Assembly (NCBI RefSeq): GCF_000708045.1
Contig: NZ_ANIE01000003.1
Coordinates: 806,001 to 870,000, forward strand
Direction of reading: 5' to 3'
From: Marinobacter nitratireducens
GTDB taxonomy: Bacteria; Pseudomonadota; Gammaproteobacteria; Pseudomonadales; Oleiphilaceae
Length of the DNA: 64,000 nt
Shown here: positions 16,203-27,433 of the stretch, piece after piece
Layout of the letters: the number at the start of each line of letters is the position of its first letter
Numbering within the stretch: position 1 is the first letter of the stretch
Translations under genes and position numbers: made by a program
The notes under the pieces: generated by a model
Databases searched by the model: none
Seen by the model: the letters and a program-made list of their open reading frames with translations, nothing else
What the model was told of the DNA's origin: nothing

Positions 16203-18245
16203 GGCAGCTTCCTTGAGCTCGGAGATCTCATCCCGGAGCCTTGCCGCAGTTTCGAAATCCAGCTCGGAGGCCGCTTTATACATATCATCCTCAAGCTGCG
16301 AGACTTTCTTCAACACCTCTTCCGGAGACTGGTTGCCGGCCTTGACCCGGTAGGCTTCCGCCTCCTCTGCCGCTTTCTGACCGGGGCGCTCGGCCTTGCG
16401 ACGACCACGGCCACCGCCGGCCGCCCCCTCCATGATGTCGGCGATTTTCTTGTCCAGTCCCTTGGGCGTAATGCCGTGTTCTTCGTTGTGGGCAACCTGC
16501 TTGGCACGGCGGCGCTCGGTTTCGTCGATGGCGGTCTGCATTGAGCCGGTGATCCGGTCACCATAGAGAATCGCTTTACCGTTCACATTCCGCGCAGCCC
16601 GGCCAATGGTCTGGATCAGTGAACGTTCGGAACGCAGGAAGCCTTCCTTATCCGCATCCAGAATCGCCACCAGCGACACTTCCGGCATATCCAGACCTTC
16701 CCGTAGGAGGTTGATCCCGACCAGGACATCAAATTCGCCACGGCGAAGATCCCGAATGATCTCGACTCGTTCGACGGTATCGATATCGGAGTGCAGGTAT
16801 CGTACTTTGATGTCATGCTCCATCAGGAAGTCGGTCAGATCTTCCGCCATGCGCTTGGTCAGAGTAGTCACCAGTACCCGCTCCTGTACCGCTACGCGGG
16901 CCCGGATTTCGGACAACAGATCGTCAACCTGGGTGGAGGCCGGCCGAACTTCGATCTCGGGATCCAGCAAGCCGGTGGGCCTGACCACCTGCTCCACCAC
17001 CTGTCCGGCGTGCTCACCCTCGTATTTGCCGGGCGTTGCCGAAACGAAGATCATCTGCGGCGCGATCCGTTCCCATTCCTCAAAACGCATAGGCCGGTTG
17101 TCCAGCGCGGATGGTAACCGGAACCCATACTCCACCAGCGTTTCCTTCCGGGAACGGTCGCCCTTGTACATCGCACCGATTTGAGGAATCGTCACGTGGG
17201 ACTCATCGACAACCAGCAATGCATTGGGAGGCAGGTAGTCAAACAACGTCGGCGGTGCCTCGCCGGGCTTGCGGCCCGAGAGGTAACGGGAATAGTTTTC
17301 GATACCGTTGCAATAGCCCAGCTCCAACATCATCTCAATGTCATAACGGGTACGTTCCTCAAGTCGCTGGGCTTCAACCAGCCGATTGTTATCCCGGAGC
17401 TGCTGCAAGCGCTCATCCAGCTCGACTTTGATCTTTTCTGTCGCGTCCAGAACCGTCTGACGCGGCGTGACATAGTGAGATTTCGGATAGATCGTCACAC
17501 GGGGCACGCGACGCAGGACCTCGCCGGTCAACGGGTCGAAATAGCTCAGGTTTTCGACCTCGTCATCAAACAGTTCGATGCGAATGGCTTCCCGCTCCGA
17601 TTCCGCCGGAAACACATCAATCACATCCCCCCGCACCCGGTAGTTGGCGCGGTGAAACTCAATATCGTTGCGGGTGTATTGCAGCTCCGCCAGGCGACGC
17701 AGGATGAACCGCTGATCGATCTGATCGCCGCGATCCAGATGCAGCATCATCTTCAGATACGATTGAGGGTCACCCAGACCGTAGATGGACGAGACCGTAG
17801 CGACAATGATGGCATCTGGCCGCTCCAGCAGCGCCTTGGTCGCCGATAACCGCATCTGCTCAATGTGCTCGTTAATCGACGCATCCTTCTCAATAAACGT
17901 GTCTGAAGACGGCACATAGGCTTCTGGTTGGTAATAGTCGTAGTAGGAAACAAAGTACTCGACGGCGTTGTCCGGGAAAAACTCGCGAAACTCCCCATAA
18001 AGCTGGGCCGCCAGGGTCTTGTTGTGCGCCATGATGATGGTTGGCCGCTGAATCTCCTGAACCACATTGGCGATGGTGAACGTCTTGCCCGACCCGGTAA
18101 CACCAAGAAGTGTCTGGTGGGCGAGCCCAGACTGGATACCATCCACCAGCCCCTCGATCGCTTTGGGCTGGTCGCCCGCCGGTTTATAGGGCGAATCGAC
18201 CCTGAAAACGCCTTCTTTGGCTGTACTGGACTCGTTTTTTGCCAT
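16188..18245 (-). CDS. uvrB: excinuclease ABC subunit B
   Basis: Damage-verification helicase of nucleotide excision repair, cytoplasmic, working with UvrA and UvrC. Visible are Walker [10 protein letters not shown], the beta-hairpin [26 protein letters not shown]-type LLVVDESH, helicase motifs [26 protein letters not shown] and QTIGRAARN, and a C-terminal UVR domain ([24 protein letters not shown]) that binds UvrC. About 685 residues, as expected. The ATG at 18245 was preferred over TTG 18257, which sits too close to GGAGG. I see a small hairpin (GTCTGA/TCAGAC, 18276-18291) in the leader but no clear LexA box. Confidence 0.96.
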   Translation of the reverse strand: MAKNESSTAKEGVFRVDSPYKPAGDQPKAIEGLVDGIQSGLAHQTLLGVTGSGKTFTIANVVQEIQRPTIIMAHNKTLAAQLYGEFREFFPDNAVEYFVSYYDYYQPEAYVPSSDTFIEKDASINEHIEQMRLSATKALLERPDAIIVATVSSIYGLGDPQSYLKMMLHLDRGDQIDQRFILRRLAELQYTRNDIEFHRANYRVRGDVIDVFPAESEREAIRIELFDDEVENLSYFDPLTGEVLRRVPRVTIYPKSHYVTPRQTVLDATEKIKVELDERLQQLRDNNRLVEAQRLEERTRYDIEMMLELGYCNGIENYSRYLSGRKPGEAPPTLFDYLPPNALLVVDESHVTIPQIGAMYKGDRSRKETLVEYGFRLPSALDNRPMRFEEWERIAPQMIFVSATPGKYEGEHAGQVVEQVVRPTGLLDPEIEVRPASTQVDDLLSEIRARVAVQERVLVTTLTKRMAEDLTDFLMEHDIKVRYLHSDIDTVERVEIIRDLRRGEFDVLVGINLLREGLDMPEVSLVAILDADKEGFLRSERSLIQTIGRAARNVNGKAILYGDRITGSMQTAIDETERRRAKQVAHNEEHGITPKGLDKKIADIMEGAAGGGRGRRKAERPGQKAAEEAEAYRVKAGNQSPEEVLKKVSQLEDDMYKAASELDFETAARLRDEISELKEAALRTG

Positions 18246-18434
18246 AGCGGGCGGCAAACCTCCGGTTGTTAGCGTGTCTGAGCTCTCAGACTATCGAGAA
18301 ATTTAGCGTTCTGCTGGCTTCATGATACCATCAGTGCGATCGACGGCTGGGCGAAATTCAGCCAAACCAATTGGTTTTCAATACTTCCCGGCCGATCGCA
18401 GCCCAATAAGACGCAGCTTTAAGGAGCTCAAAGT

Positions 18435-19619
18435 TTGGACCTTCAACTTTCCAGCCGAGTACAGGCTATCAAGCCCTCTCCCACCCTCGCAGTCACCAAC
18501 AAAGCAGCTGAACTCCGCGCTGCTGGCCAGGATATTATTGGCCTGGGTGCTGGCGAGCCGGACTTCGACACCCCCGAGCACATCAAACAGGCAGCCATTG
18601 AAGCCATCAACAATGGCCAGACCAAATACACTGCAGTAGACGGTACGCCTGCGCTCAAGAAAGCGATTATCGCGAAGTTCAAACGGGATAACGGCCTGGA
18701 TTACGAAGCCAACCAGATTCTGGTATCCAGTGGTGGCAAACAGAGCTTTTTCAACCTTGCACTGGCCACGCTTAACCCGGGTGACGAAGCCATTATTCCG
18801 GCACCCTACTGGGTGTCCTACCCGGACATGGTTCTGGTTGCAGAAGGCAAGCCAGTGGTTATTGAAACAACCGCTGACACCCGCTTCAAGATCACACCGG
18901 AACAGCTCGAAAACGCCATCACTGACCGCACTCGCCTGTTCGTGATCAACAGCCCTTCCAACCCGAGCGGCATGGCTTACAGCCTTGAGGAACTCCAGGC
19001 GCTGGGCGAGGTACTGAAGAAGTACCCGAACATCATGATCGCGACGGACGACATGTACGAGCCCATTCTCTGGACCGGCAAGCCGTTCTGCAACATCGTA
19101 AACGCCACGCCGGAACTCTATGACCGCACGTTCGTTCTCAACGGTGTTTCCAAGGCCTACTCGATGACAGGCTGGCGTATCGGCTATGCCGCAGGCCCGG
19201 CCAAGATCATCGGCGCCATGAAAAAGATTCAGTCTCAGAGCACCTCCAACCCCTGCTCCATCTCCCAGGCGGCTGCGACAGCGGCACTGGACGGCGACCA
19301 GGCGTGCGTAGGTGAAATGGTCAAAGCGTTCAAAGAGCGCCACGACTGGCTGGTGGAATCACTGAACAAACTGCCCGGCGTTGAGTGCCTCAACGGCGAC
19401 GGAACGTTCTATGTGTTCCCGAGCTTCCAGGGCGCCATCGACGCAGACAGCAGTGCCAGCACCGACGTTGAGTTTGCCGAGAAGCTGCTCAGCGAGGCAG
19501 GCGTTGCTCTGGTTCCAGGCTCCGCCTTCGGCTGCCCGGGCCACATGCGTCTGAGCTTCGCGACCAGCATGGAGAACCTGCAAAAGGCGGTTGAGCGCCT
19601 GCAGAAAGCCCTCGGATAA
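18435..19619 (+). CDS. aspC: pyridoxal-phosphate aspartate aminotransferase
   Basis: Class I aminotransferase of 394 residues interconverting aspartate/2-oxoglutarate and oxaloacetate/glutamate (1b-gamma subgroup, as in Thermus and Pseudomonas aspC). GAGEPDFDTP near the start, the INSPSNPSGMAY substrate/PLP segment, ATDDMYEPI, the Schiff-base Lys in NGVSKAYSMTGWRIGY, and C-terminal LVPGSAFG and MRLSFA are all present. It starts with TTG at 18435, eight bases after AAGGAG. It stands alone, divergent from uvrB, with tRNA-Asn downstream on the same strand. Confidence 0.93.
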   Translation: MDLQLSSRVQAIKPSPTLAVTNKAAELRAAGQDIIGLGAGEPDFDTPEHIKQAAIEAINNGQTKYTAVDGTPALKKAIIAKFKRDNGLDYEANQILVSSGGKQSFFNLALATLNPGDEAIIPAPYWVSYPDMVLVAEGKPVVIETTADTRFKITPEQLENAITDRTRLFVINSPSNPSGMAYSLEELQALGEVLKKYPNIMIATDDMYEPILWTGKPFCNIVNATPELYDRTFVLNGVSKAYSMTGWRIGYAAGPAKIIGAMKKIQSQSTSNPCSISQAAATAALDGDQACVGEMVKAFKERHDWLVESLNKLPGVECLNGDGTFYVFPSFQGAIDADSSASTDVEFAEKLLSEAGVALVPGSAFGCPGHMRLSFATSMENLQKAVERLQKALG

Positions 19620-19636
19620 AAAGTTTGCCTGAGGGG

Positions 19637-19665
19637 TTGACGAGGCGCTATCTCCAACTTAATAT
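19637..19665 (+). promoter_or_regulatory. sigma70 promoter of tRNA-Asn (copy 2)
   Basis: TTGACG at 19637-19642, a 17-nt spacer, and TAATAT at 19660-19665, followed by a GC-rich start region (ACGCGCC). It has the same spacing and the same -10 hexamer as copy 1. Confidence 0.8.
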
Positions 19666-19689
19666 ACGCGCCTCGTCACATGACGACGT

Positions 19690-19765
19690 TCCCCGATAGC
19701 TCAGTTGGTAGAGCAACGGACTGTTAATCCGTTTGTCGCTGGTTCGAGCCCAGCTCGGGGAGCCA
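19690..19765 (+). tRNA. tRNA-Asn (GTT), copy 2
   Basis: Sequence identical to 4963-5038 over all 76 nt, including the encoded CCA. Anticodon GTT at 19723-19725. Confidence 0.97.
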
Positions 19766-19775
19766 CTATTCTGAA

Positions 19776-19810
19776 AACCCGCTTACTCTTTGAGTTAGCG
19801 GGTTTTTTAT
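19776..19810 (+). terminator. rho-independent terminator after tRNA-Asn copy 2
   Basis: Stem AACCCGCT / AGCGGGTT extended by ACTC/GAGT across a T-T mismatch, loop TTT, followed directly by a T run at 19803-19808. Confidence 0.9.
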
Positions 19811-19893
19811 TGCCCACTCCTAATTGGCGCGTCCGTTCGCCCGCCCCCAGCCTGCCTGCATCGGTGACTGGCCTGACAGGGTATGGCGTAGCC

Positions 19894-19923
19894 CAAGCGC
19901 ACATGGATGTGCTTGAAGCGGTT
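19894..19923 (+). repeat. 30-nt dispersed repeat, copy 2
   Basis: 28 of 30 positions identical to 7805-7834, differing only at positions 21 and 23. It keeps the palindrome GCACATGGATGTGC but lacks the long outer stem seen around copy 1. Located between the tRNA terminator and pyrF. Confidence 0.8.
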
Positions 19924-19992
19924 TTGTGAAGGGCGGCACCGCACACCCAGCCCGCACAATTTGCAGGCTGAAGGGTACGTGAGGATCTAGGC

Positions 19993-20703
19993 TCAGATGC
20001 CGGTGATTTCGGAATGGATCGCCTCAAGGGCAGCTAGCGGATCGGCAGCCTGGGTGATCGGGCGACCGATAACAAGATAATCGGAACCGGCTTTTAGGGC
20101 ATCTGTCGGGGTCATGATGCGCTGCTGGTCACCTTTGTCGGCAGAAAGGGGGCGAATGCCCGGGGTCACCAACTGAAAGTCCGCGCCCTGCTCTGCTTTA
20201 AGCTTGGTTGCTTCCTGTGCTGAGCAAACGACGCCATCGAGTCCACAGTTTCTCGTCAGAGTGGCCAGCCGCGACACCTGGCTTTCCGGGGAATCAGTGA
20301 TGCCGACACCGGCCAGATCGTCAGCCCCCATGCTGGTCAGCACGGTTACGGCGATGAGTAACGGCTTATCGGCACCGAAGGATTCCAGCCGCTCCCGACA
20401 AGCCACCATCATTTTCTCACCGCCAGAGGCGTGGACGTTCACCATCCAGACACCGAGATCCGCTGCAGCGGCGACGGCCGCCGACGTGGTGTTGGGAATG
20501 TCGTGGAATTTCAGATCCAGAAATACATCAAACCCCCGTCCCTGAAGGCCTTTTACCAACTGGGGGCCAGAGCGGGTAAACAGTTCCTTCCCTACTTTCA
20601 GGCGACATTTCGCCGGATCGAGTTGATCAACGAGTTCGAGCGCAGGATTCTCGGATGGGAAATCAAGGGCAACGATAATTTTGGGATCATTCTGGGTTTG
20701 CAC
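19993..20703 (-). CDS. pyrF: orotidine 5'-phosphate decarboxylase
   Basis: Final step of UMP synthesis: decarboxylates OMP; cytosolic TIM barrel. The 236 residues match the bacterial enzyme. [10 protein letters not shown] gives the first Asp, LKVGKELFT the Lys, and [12 protein letters not shown] is the signature with the Asp-Lys-Asp catalytic array. TPGIRP and [13 protein letters not shown] form the phosphate-binding loops. It is the last gene of the long minus-strand housekeeping block, 29 nt after lapB, the same order as in E. coli (lapA-lapB-pyrF). Confidence 0.96.
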   Translation of the reverse strand: MQTQNDPKIIVALDFPSENPALELVDQLDPAKCRLKVGKELFTRSGPQLVKGLQGRGFDVFLDLKFHDIPNTTSAAVAAAADLGVWMVNVHASGGEKMMVACRERLESFGADKPLLIAVTVLTSMGADDLAGVGITDSPESQVSRLATLTRNCGLDGVVCSAQEATKLKAEQGADFQLVTPGIRPLSADKGDQQRIMTPTDALKAGSDYLVIGRPITQAADPLAALEAIHSEITGI

Positions 20704-20732
20704 GGTCGGTATCCTGAACTCTTTAGGTAAAT

Positions 20733-21902
20733 TTATTCAGCTTCAACGCCTTGAATCGGTCGAATGGTTTCCCATTGCTTGCAACTCGGGCACAGCCAGT
20801 GCAGTTGCTGCCCTGAGAAACCGCAATTCGCGCAACGGTAAACCGGTCGGTTGGCAAGAATCAGATGACCAATACGGCTCACAAGGCGCCCCTCATCCGT
20901 GGTCATCCCTTTTTCATAGCCTGCCATTTCCACCAATCGGAGCAGCCCCCGGACACTGGGCCGGATCTCCAACTCCTGCCGGAGAAGGTCGATGGCCGCT
21001 GGTCGCCCATGCGAGCGCTCGACGGATTCGACGAGGGCCAGCAACAGGCTCGTGCTCGGATAACTTTCATAAAGCTTCCGCAGTTTCTTGACCAGGCGCC
21101 CGATGTCGCCATGCTCATGCTCAAGTTTCATCAGGCGATCTACGGCCTCAGAACCGAACTCCGGGTTCTGCTCGAACACTTTCAGGCCCTGATTCGCCGC
21201 ATCCCGGAAGTTGCCCTGGCGAACGAGCAGCTTCATCATGATAAAGGTCGCGCGAACGCATGAGCGATCATGCTCGAGGGCCTCTTTTGCCAGCTTTTGA
21301 GCCATCCAGCGGTCGTCGTGCTTTAACGCGTCTTCTGCCAGCTCACAGGTGATATAGGCCAGTATTTTGAACATTGCGGGATCAACGTCACCGCGCGTGA
21401 GGGTCCGAGCCACGTCACCAGCCTTTCGCCATTCCTTTTCCTGTTGGTACAACTCGATCAGCTGCCTTGCCGACTTCTGCCCATAGTCCCGATCACCCAT
21501 CAACTGGTGCAACAACGCCTCAGCGCGGTCGAGCAGCCCGGCATTGAGATAGTCCTTCGCCAGTTCCAGGGTAACCTGGGGCGTGTATCTTGCCGGGAGT
21601 TCCGGTCGCGCCAACAGGTTTTGATGGATCAGAATGGCTCGATCGGTTTCGCCCTTCAGCCGGAAGTGACTGCCGATCGAAAGGTGAAGGCTGACAGTGT
21701 CGCGATTAACCGCCAGGGACTGCACGAAGTTCTCGACGGCTTCGTCGGAATAGTTGGTAAACAGGAACTGAAGTCGATCGCGAACCGAGTCCTCGTCAGC
21801 AATGGCGGCCTTGGATCGACCGCCGTTATTGCCAAGCCGACCAACCAGCCAGCCTGCTGCCACGGCCACGGTTAGCAGCAGCCACTGAAGTACGATATCC
21901 AT
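20733..21902 (-). CDS. lapB: lipopolysaccharide assembly protein LapB
   Basis: Membrane-anchored TPR protein that adapts LpxC to FtsH for degradation and coordinates LPS assembly. One N-terminal helix (about residues 3-20) anchors it, the middle 300 residues are TPR-like helical repeats, and a C-terminal rubredoxin-like zinc knuckle is visible: YRCANCGF and WLCPSCKQW. The 389 residues equal the E. coli protein length. The ATG overlaps the lapA stop (TAATG at 21902), so translation is coupled. A separate FtsH-type protease is encoded at 36505-38415. Confidence 0.95.
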   Translation of the reverse strand: MDIVLQWLLLTVAVAAGWLVGRLGNNGGRSKAAIADEDSVRDRLQFLFTNYSDEAVENFVQSLAVNRDTVSLHLSIGSHFRLKGETDRAILIHQNLLARPELPARYTPQVTLELAKDYLNAGLLDRAEALLHQLMGDRDYGQKSARQLIELYQQEKEWRKAGDVARTLTRGDVDPAMFKILAYITCELAEDALKHDDRWMAQKLAKEALEHDRSCVRATFIMMKLLVRQGNFRDAANQGLKVFEQNPEFGSEAVDRLMKLEHEHGDIGRLVKKLRKLYESYPSTSLLLALVESVERSHGRPAAIDLLRQELEIRPSVRGLLRLVEMAGYEKGMTTDEGRLVSRIGHLILANRPVYRCANCGFSGQQLHWLCPSCKQWETIRPIQGVEAE

Positions 21903-22204
21903 TAAAGAGTCCGGTCGTTCTGGGCCCTGGATTTCTCCAATGCCTGCTCGGCACGATCAAGTCGTTTCTGGAGGGTACGTCGGGAAACGGACGTACGGAC
22001 GGTAGCCATCACGGTCATCAAAACCCCAAACAGGGATCCGATCACAAAAGACATGATAATCCAGACGGCTATGCCATGGGGTTGGGTCTCGAAAAGGAGA
22101 AAGTTGAGAGACACCGCCATCTGGTTATTCAGGGAAAATACGAGCGCGAGCAGGATCAGAACCAAAACCAACAGAATAATAACGATCTTCTGCAATCCTG
22201 CCAT
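21902..22204 (-). CDS. lapA: lipopolysaccharide assembly protein LapA
   Basis: Small inner-membrane protein (DUF1049) of about 100 residues, partner of LapB. Two hydrophobic helices (about 8-27 and 44-66) precede a charged coiled-coil tail. The frame extends to 22246, but Met 22204 has GGGAG ten bases upstream and begins right at the first helix. It lies between ihfB and lapB in one operon. Confidence 0.9.
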   Translation of the reverse strand: MAGLQKIVIILLVLVLILLALVFSLNNQMAVSLNFLLFETQPHGIAVWIIMSFVIGSLFGVLMTVMATVRTSVSRRTLQKRLDRAEQALEKSRAQNDRTL

Positions 22205-22275
22205 AGCAATAGCACTCCCTACCGAGCTCAAGAACACTTGGCTCACATTATACGTGGATCAAGCTCCGGTTTTAA

Positions 22276-22572
22276 TCAAAAGCCTTTCTTCAAGCTGTCG
22301 TTAACCTGCTCCCTGAGCTCTTTGCCGGGCTTGAAGTGAGGAACATACTTGGCCGGGAGTTGAACAGCTTCACCGGTCTTGGGATTTCGTCCGGTGCGGG
22401 CCGCCCTGTGATGAAGGGAAAAACTTCCAAACCCACGAATTTCAATTCTATGACCATCAGCCAATGACTGAGACATATGCTCAATGATGGTTTTAACTGC
22501 GAGCTCAACATCCTTGACGGACAACTGTGTTTGCTTCGAAGCAATTAACTCAACCAGCTCGGATTTCGTCAT
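22276..22572 (-). CDS. ihfB: integration host factor subunit beta
   Basis: DNA-bending nucleoid protein, heterodimer partner of IhfA. The 98 residues are near identical in pattern to E. coli IHF-beta: [11 protein letters not shown] start, [14 protein letters not shown], and [12 protein letters not shown] with the DNA-intercalating Pro, then [11 protein letters not shown]. It follows rpsA, as in E. coli and Pseudomonas, but a strong hairpin lies between them, so it likely has its own promoter or relies on read-through. Confidence 0.97.
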   Translation of the reverse strand: MTKSELVELIASKQTQLSVKDVELAVKTIIEHMSQSLADGHRIEIRGFGSFSLHHRAARTGRNPKTGEAVQLPAKYVPHFKPGKELREQVNDSLKKGF

Positions 22573-22656
22573 GAGGCGATTCCCTCTTCTTTATTATACG
22601 GCCGTCGAATACCGGATTCCCATGCCTTCTAGTTTAGCCAAACACAAAAAAAACAC

Positions 22657-22690
22657 AAAAAAAACGGGCTCTTAGAGCCCGTTTTTTTCT
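22657..22690 (-). terminator. rho-independent terminator downstream of rpsA
   Basis: Stem AAAACGGGCTC / GAGCCCGTTTT (22661-22685), loop TTA. Read on the minus strand it is followed by a long T-rich run, so it ends most rpsA transcripts before ihfB. Confidence 0.88.
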
Positions 22691-22704
22691 TACCAACCGG
22701 AAAA

Positions 22705-24396
22705 TTATTCCTTGTTGGCGTTCTGCTGCTGCATCTGCTCCTTGATGAGATCACCGATGGTGGTCGCACCAGAAGTTTCAGCGGCCTTGCTGCGCACATT
22801 TTCCAGAGCCTGCTTGTCGTCCTCGACGTCTTTGGACTTAACAGACAGGTTGATGATGCGGTTTTTGCGATCGATGCTGATGATCTTCGCTTCAACTTCT
22901 TCGCCTTCCTTCAGCGCGTTACGTGCGTCTTCAACACGGTCACGGCTGATTTCGGAAGCCTTCAGAACAGCTTCAACTTCGTCGTTCAGAGCGATGGTTG
23001 CTGCCTTGGCGTCAACGGCAGACACGGTTCCTTTAACGATGGAGCCCTTGTCGTTCAGCTGAACAAACTCGGCGAACGGATCGCTTTCCAGCTGCTTGAT
23101 GCCCAGGGAGATACGCTCGCGCTCGGGATCAACAGACAGGATAACGGTTTCAACTTCGTCACCCTTCTTGTACTCACGAACGGCTTCTTCGCCAGTCTCG
23201 TTCCAGCTGATGTCAGACAGGTGAACCAGACCGTCGATGCCGCCATCCAGACCGATGAAGATACCAAAGTCAGTGATTGACTTGATCTTGCCGGAGATGC
23301 GATCGCCTTTGTTGAAGTTGCTGGAGAACTCTTCCCACGGGTTAGCAACACACTGCTTGATACCCAGAGAGATACGACGACGCTCTTCGTCGATATCCAG
23401 AATCATGACTTCAACTTCGTCACCTACCTGAACAACCTTGGACGGATGGATGTTCTTGTTGGTCCAATCCATTTCGGATACGTGAACCAGACCTTCAACA
23501 CCCTCTTCCAGCTCGGCAAAGCAGCCGTAGTCGGTCAGGTTGGTAACACGCGCCTTAACGCGGCCACCTTCAGGGTAACGACCCTTGATATCAACCCATG
23601 GATCCTCACCCAGCTGCTTCAGGCCGAGGGATACACGGTTACGCTCACGGTCGAACTTCAGGACCTTAACGTTGATTTCGTCACCAACGTTGACGATCTC
23701 ACTCGGATGCTTGATGCGCTTCCAAGCCATGTCAGTGATGTGCAGCAGGCCGTCAACACCGCCCAGATCTACGAACGCACCGTAGTCGGTCAGGTTCTTG
23801 ACGATACCTTTGATTTCCAGACCTTCGGTCAGGGTCTCAAGCAGGGCTTCGCGCTCTGCACTGTTTTCAGCTTCCAGAACGGCACGACGGGAAACAACCA
23901 CGTTGTTACGCTTCTGGTCGAGCTTGATAACCTTGAATTCGAGTTCTTTGTTCTCCAGGTGCGCGGTGTCGCGAACCGGACGAACGTCAACGAGAGAACC
24001 AGGCAGGAACGCGCGGATACCGGCCAGATCGACAGTGAAACCGCCTTTGACCTTACCGTTGATAATACCCTTGACCACTTCTTCAGCTTCGAAGGACTTC
24101 TCGAGTACCTTCCAGGCTTCTGCGCGCTTGGCCTTCTCGCGGGACAGACGGGTTTCACCGAAGCCGTCTTCAACAGCGTCGAGAGCTACATCGACAACAT
24201 CGCCGACAGCAATTTCCAACTCGCCTTTTTCATTCAGGAACTGGGAGGCGGGGATAACGCCTTCGGACTTCAGTCCGGCGTTAACGGTGACCCAGTCATT
24301 GTCGACGTCAACTACGGTTCCCTGGACGATGGAACCTGGTTGCATGTCAATTTCTTTCAGACTTTCTTCAAAAAGATCCGCAAAGCTCTCGCTCAT
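22705..24396 (-). CDS. rpsA: 30S ribosomal protein S1
   Basis: RNA-binding ribosomal protein needed for initiation on most mRNAs. The 563 residues hold six S1 OB-fold repeats, starting near residues 20, 105, 190, 277, 364 and 451. Recurrent patterns such as [21 protein letters not shown] and [22 protein letters not shown] are visible across the central repeats. The N-terminus [13 protein letters not shown] binds S2 in E. coli. The gene follows cmk across 130 nt, which can hold an rpsA promoter and the autoregulatory leader known for this gene. Confidence 0.98.
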   Translation of the reverse strand: MSESFADLFEESLKEIDMQPGSIVQGTVVDVDNDWVTVNAGLKSEGVIPASQFLNEKGELEIAVGDVVDVALDAVEDGFGETRLSREKAKRAEAWKVLEKSFEAEEVVKGIINGKVKGGFTVDLAGIRAFLPGSLVDVRPVRDTAHLENKELEFKVIKLDQKRNNVVVSRRAVLEAENSAEREALLETLTEGLEIKGIVKNLTDYGAFVDLGGVDGLLHITDMAWKRIKHPSEIVNVGDEINVKVLKFDRERNRVSLGLKQLGEDPWVDIKGRYPEGGRVKARVTNLTDYGCFAELEEGVEGLVHVSEMDWTNKNIHPSKVVQVGDEVEVMILDIDEERRRISLGIKQCVANPWEEFSSNFNKGDRISGKIKSITDFGIFIGLDGGIDGLVHLSDISWNETGEEAVREYKKGDEVETVILSVDPERERISLGIKQLESDPFAEFVQLNDKGSIVKGTVSAVDAKAATIALNDEVEAVLKASEISRDRVEDARNALKEGEEVEAKIISIDRKNRIINLSVKSKDVEDDKQALENVRSKAAETSGATTIGDLIKEQMQQQNANKE

Positions 24397-24526
24397 TATG
24401 TGCCCTATATGATCTACGCAAGTTTACTCCGTGCTACCAGCAACACGGTCTGTTAGCGATTTCCGGAAGCAGCCTGTGGCTGGCAGGTTTCGCTGATTCC
24501 GGCATTCCAACGACAAAAAGGTGCAG

Positions 24527-25207
24527 TCAGGCCTGGCCAGCTACAGCCATACACCTGTCTAACACCTCCTTAATACTCAAACCTGTAGAATCAATGACTT
24601 GCGCATCATCCGCAGGTTTGAGAGGGGCCGCAGAACGGTTCATATCCCGCTCGTCACGCACCCGTATCTCTTCCAAAAGGGCGTCAATGTTAACATCGAC
24701 CCCAGCTTCCTTCAACTGATTGTAACGTCTGCGCGCCCGCTCTTCGGCACTCGCGGTCAGGAAAATCTTCGCCGGCGCATTCGGGAAAACCACGGTTCCC
24801 ATATCACGGCCGTCGGCTACCAGCCCGGGGTATTGCCGAAAATCCCGTTGACGCTGCAGCAAAGCATCCCGAACAGACTGGATGACAGCGACTTTGGAGG
24901 CATTGTCGCCGCAGGTCTCGGTGCGGATTTCTGAGGTCACGTCCTCACCCGCCAGAATCACTCTCGCCGGCTCGCCCGGTGGCGTGGGCTCGAACGACAC
25001 ATCCAGCGACGCCGCCACTTTGACCAGTTCGGACTCGTTATCCAACGCTACGCCCTGCCTCATCGCCGCCAGAGCTGTCAGCCGATAGAGAGCGCCGCTA
25101 TCGAGAAGATGCCACCCCAACTCTCGGGCCAGCATCTGGGTAACGGTCCCTTTGCCTGATCCGCCAGGGCCATCCACCGTAATGACCGGGGCCTGCTCCT
25201 GAGACAT
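24527..25207 (-). CDS. cmk: cytidylate kinase
   Basis: Phosphorylates CMP and dCMP with ATP; cytosolic. P-loop [10 protein letters not shown] near the start, the CMP-binding segment [27 protein letters not shown], and the LID arginines in [11 protein letters not shown] are present. The 226 residues match E. coli Cmk. Its ATG overlaps the stop of tyrA-aroA at 25207 (TAATG), giving coupled translation in the gyrA-to-rpsA block. Confidence 0.97.
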   Translation of the reverse strand: MSQEQAPVITVDGPGGSGKGTVTQMLARELGWHLLDSGALYRLTALAAMRQGVALDNESELVKVAASLDVSFEPTPPGEPARVILAGEDVTSEIRTETCGDNASKVAVIQSVRDALLQRQRDFRQYPGLVADGRDMGTVVFPNAPAKIFLTASAEERARRRYNQLKEAGVDVNIDALLEEIRVRDERDMNRSAAPLKPADDAQVIDSTGLSIKEVLDRCMAVAGQA

Positions 25208-27432
25208 TATTCAACTCCTTCGGAGGAAATATGGATTCCGGTCTGCCGGGCAAGTTCCACGAAGCCCGGGAAGGACGTGGCCACATTGGCGCAATCGGTC
25301 ACTTCGATTTCCCCTTGTGCGCGAAGCGAGGCAACCGCAAACGACATGGCAATGCGGTGATCGCCATGGCTGTCGACCTTGCCGCCCACGATAGGCTGGC
25401 CACCATCAATGATGATGCCATCCGGGGTCACGGTTGTTTCCACGCCTACCGCAGCCAGACCGTCGGCCATGACCTGAATACGGTCACTCTCCTTAACCCG
25501 AAGCTCTTCCGCACCGCGCAATACGGTACGCCCTTCAGCGCAGGCTGCGGCAACAAACAGCACAGGAAACTCGTCGATTGCCAGAGGCACCTGATCTTCA
25601 GGAATATCAATGCCTTTCAGATCTGCAGAGCGAACACGCAGATCCGCAACCGGCTCACCACCGATCTCGCGCTCATTGAGCACCTCAATGTTTGCGCCCA
25701 TCTGTTTGAGAATATTGATCACCCCCACCCGCGTGGGGTTCATTCCCACATGGCGCAGTGTAAGGTCAGAGCCTGGCGCGATGCTTGCCGCCACGAGGAA
25801 GAAGGCAGCGGATGATATATCCGCCGGTACATCGATATTGGATGCGGTGAGTGACCCACCGCCCACAACACTGGCAGTCGCTCCGTCCCGATGGACGTGA
25901 TACCCGAACCCGGCCAGCATGCGCTCAGTGTGATCACGGGTTGGAGCGGGCTCGGTCACGGAGGTGCTGCCTTCCGCGTACAAACCGGCCAACAGCAGGC
26001 AGGATTTTACCTGAGCACTGGCCACCGGCATTTCATAATGAATGCCAGTCAGCGGCTGACCACCGTGGATTTTCAGTGGGGGGCGGCCACCCTCCGCGGT
26101 ATCAATCCGCGCACCCATCGCCCTCAACGGATCGGCCACACGGCCCATTGGGCGCTTGGACAGACTTTCATCGCCCGTCAGCTCAGAGTCGAATGCCTGC
26201 GCTGCGAGCAAACCGGCAAACAGGCGCATGGCCGTCCCCGAATTACCGAGGTAAAGCGGCCCGCGAGGCGCCTGCAGGCCATTGATACCAACACCATGAA
26301 TGCGAACGAAGCCGTTTTCAGGGCCTTCAATGGTAACCCCCATATCCCGGAAGGCCTGCAGTGTTGCGAGGCTGTCCTCTCCCTCGAGAAAACCCTGCAC
26401 CTCGGTCACACCGTCCGCCAGCGCACCAAGCATGATGGAACGGTGGGACATGGATTTATCACCGGGCACCCGGATATCTCCGGAAATCGATCCACCGGGC
26501 TGGAGGCGGAACGTTACCTGTTTTTCAGCGTTGTTTGTCACGTAAGCCTGTCCTGAAAGCATCTTCGAAAAGTGTTCCCGCGCCGCCTTGGCGCGACTGA
26601 AAACCCGCATGAGCGTGGCGCTGTCCTGATCGGCGATCGCCGTCCTTAACTGATCCAGATCGTGGGTAAAATGATCGATCACCCGCAGTACCGCCTCGCG
26701 GTTCGACAGGAAGATATCGTGCCACATCACCGGATCACTGGCAGCAATCCGGGTAAAGTCCCGGAAACCGCCAGCGGCATACCGGAAGATATCCATGTTT
26801 TCGTCTTCACCGGCAAGCGTGTCCACCAGCGAAAAAGCAATCAGATGAGGCAGATGGCTGGTCGCCGCCAACACCTCATCATGGTATTCCACAGACATGG
26901 TGAGCACGGTCGCGCCGCACCCCTCCCAAAGACCTTTGAGGCGTTCCAATCCTGCTTTGTCAGAATGCTCATCCGGGGTCAGAATCACCTTATGATTCGC
27001 AAAAAGGTCTGGGTTGGCTGCCCGGATACCGCTTTTTTCGGAGCCAGCGATCGGATGGCCAGGAATCACATTGGGAGGTAACTGACCGAAAACGGCTTCG
27101 ACGTCGGCCACAAAACTGGATTTGGTGCTGCCCACGTCGGTCAACAGAGCACCCTCGGGGAGCCAGGGCTGGATTTGCTCGAGAACCGCCCTGGTTGCAC
27201 GCACGGGAACCGCCAGCACCACGAGGTCAGCCCCTGAAACGGCATCCTGAACGTTGGCGGCAATCTCGTCGATGACCCCCAACTCAACACCCAATGCCAG
27301 CTCATCCTGGCGTGTGTCGGTACCAACAACAACGGTAGCCAGGCCTTGACGGCGAATGGCAGAAGCCAGGGAGCCTCCGATCAGGCCCAGACCGATCACG
27401 GCAACCCGCTTGAACAGTGGCGCCCTCGTCAC
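25207..27432 (-). CDS. aroA: bifunctional prephenate dehydrogenase / EPSP synthase (TyrA-AroA)
   Basis: Fusion of two aromatic-pathway enzymes in 741 residues. Residues about 1-295 are prephenate dehydrogenase: Rossmann [10 protein letters not shown], then VGSTKSSFV and [11 protein letters not shown], ending in a helical dimerisation segment. Residues about 305-741 are 3-phosphoshikimate 1-carboxyvinyltransferase: [40 protein letters not shown], and [15 protein letters not shown], all conserved EPSP synthase blocks. This tyrA-aroA fusion before cmk and rpsA is known from Pseudomonas and relatives. It starts one base after hisC ends. No gap or frameshift is apparent at the domain junction. Confidence 0.96.
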   Translation of the reverse strand: MTRAPLFKRVAVIGLGLIGGSLASAIRRQGLATVVVGTDTRQDELALGVELGVIDEIAANVQDAVSGADLVVLAVPVRATRAVLEQIQPWLPEGALLTDVGSTKSSFVADVEAVFGQLPPNVIPGHPIAGSEKSGIRAANPDLFANHKVILTPDEHSDKAGLERLKGLWEGCGATVLTMSVEYHDEVLAATSHLPHLIAFSLVDTLAGEDENMDIFRYAAGGFRDFTRIAASDPVMWHDIFLSNREAVLRVIDHFTHDLDQLRTAIADQDSATLMRVFSRAKAAREHFSKMLSGQAYVTNNAEKQVTFRLQPGGSISGDIRVPGDKSMSHRSIMLGALADGVTEVQGFLEGEDSLATLQAFRDMGVTIEGPENGFVRIHGVGINGLQAPRGPLYLGNSGTAMRLFAGLLAAQAFDSELTGDESLSKRPMGRVADPLRAMGARIDTAEGGRPPLKIHGGQPLTGIHYEMPVASAQVKSCLLLAGLYAEGSTSVTEPAPTRDHTERMLAGFGYHVHRDGATASVVGGGSLTASNIDVPADISSAAFFLVAASIAPGSDLTLRHVGMNPTRVGVINILKQMGANIEVLNEREIGGEPVADLRVRSADLKGIDIPEDQVPLAIDEFPVLFVAAACAEGRTVLRGAEELRVKESDRIQVMADGLAAVGVETTVTPDGIIIDGGQPIVGGKVDSHGDHRIAMSFAVASLRAQGEIEVTDCANVATSFPGFVELARQTGIHISSEGVE

Positions 27433-27433
27433 G

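Noticed and set aside
18246..18434. LexA box upstream of uvrB
   Set aside because: CTG/CAG pairs are present, but none with the N10 spacing and AT-rich centre of a real box; only a short GTCTGA/TCAGAC hairpin is seen.
18378..19343. 321-residue open frame on the minus strand antisense to aspC
   Set aside because: It mirrors codon bias of the well-supported aspartate aminotransferase gene; no motif or ribosome-binding site was seen.
4963..19765. Possible mobile island between the two identical tRNA-Asn genes
   Set aside because: The interval contains housekeeping genes (rlmL, pyrD, uvrB) and no integrase, so a genomic island is not supported.
23446..24456. 336-residue open frame on the plus strand antisense to rpsA
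   Set aside because: rpsA is certain on the other strand; the antisense frame shows no family features and is a by-product of strong codon bias.
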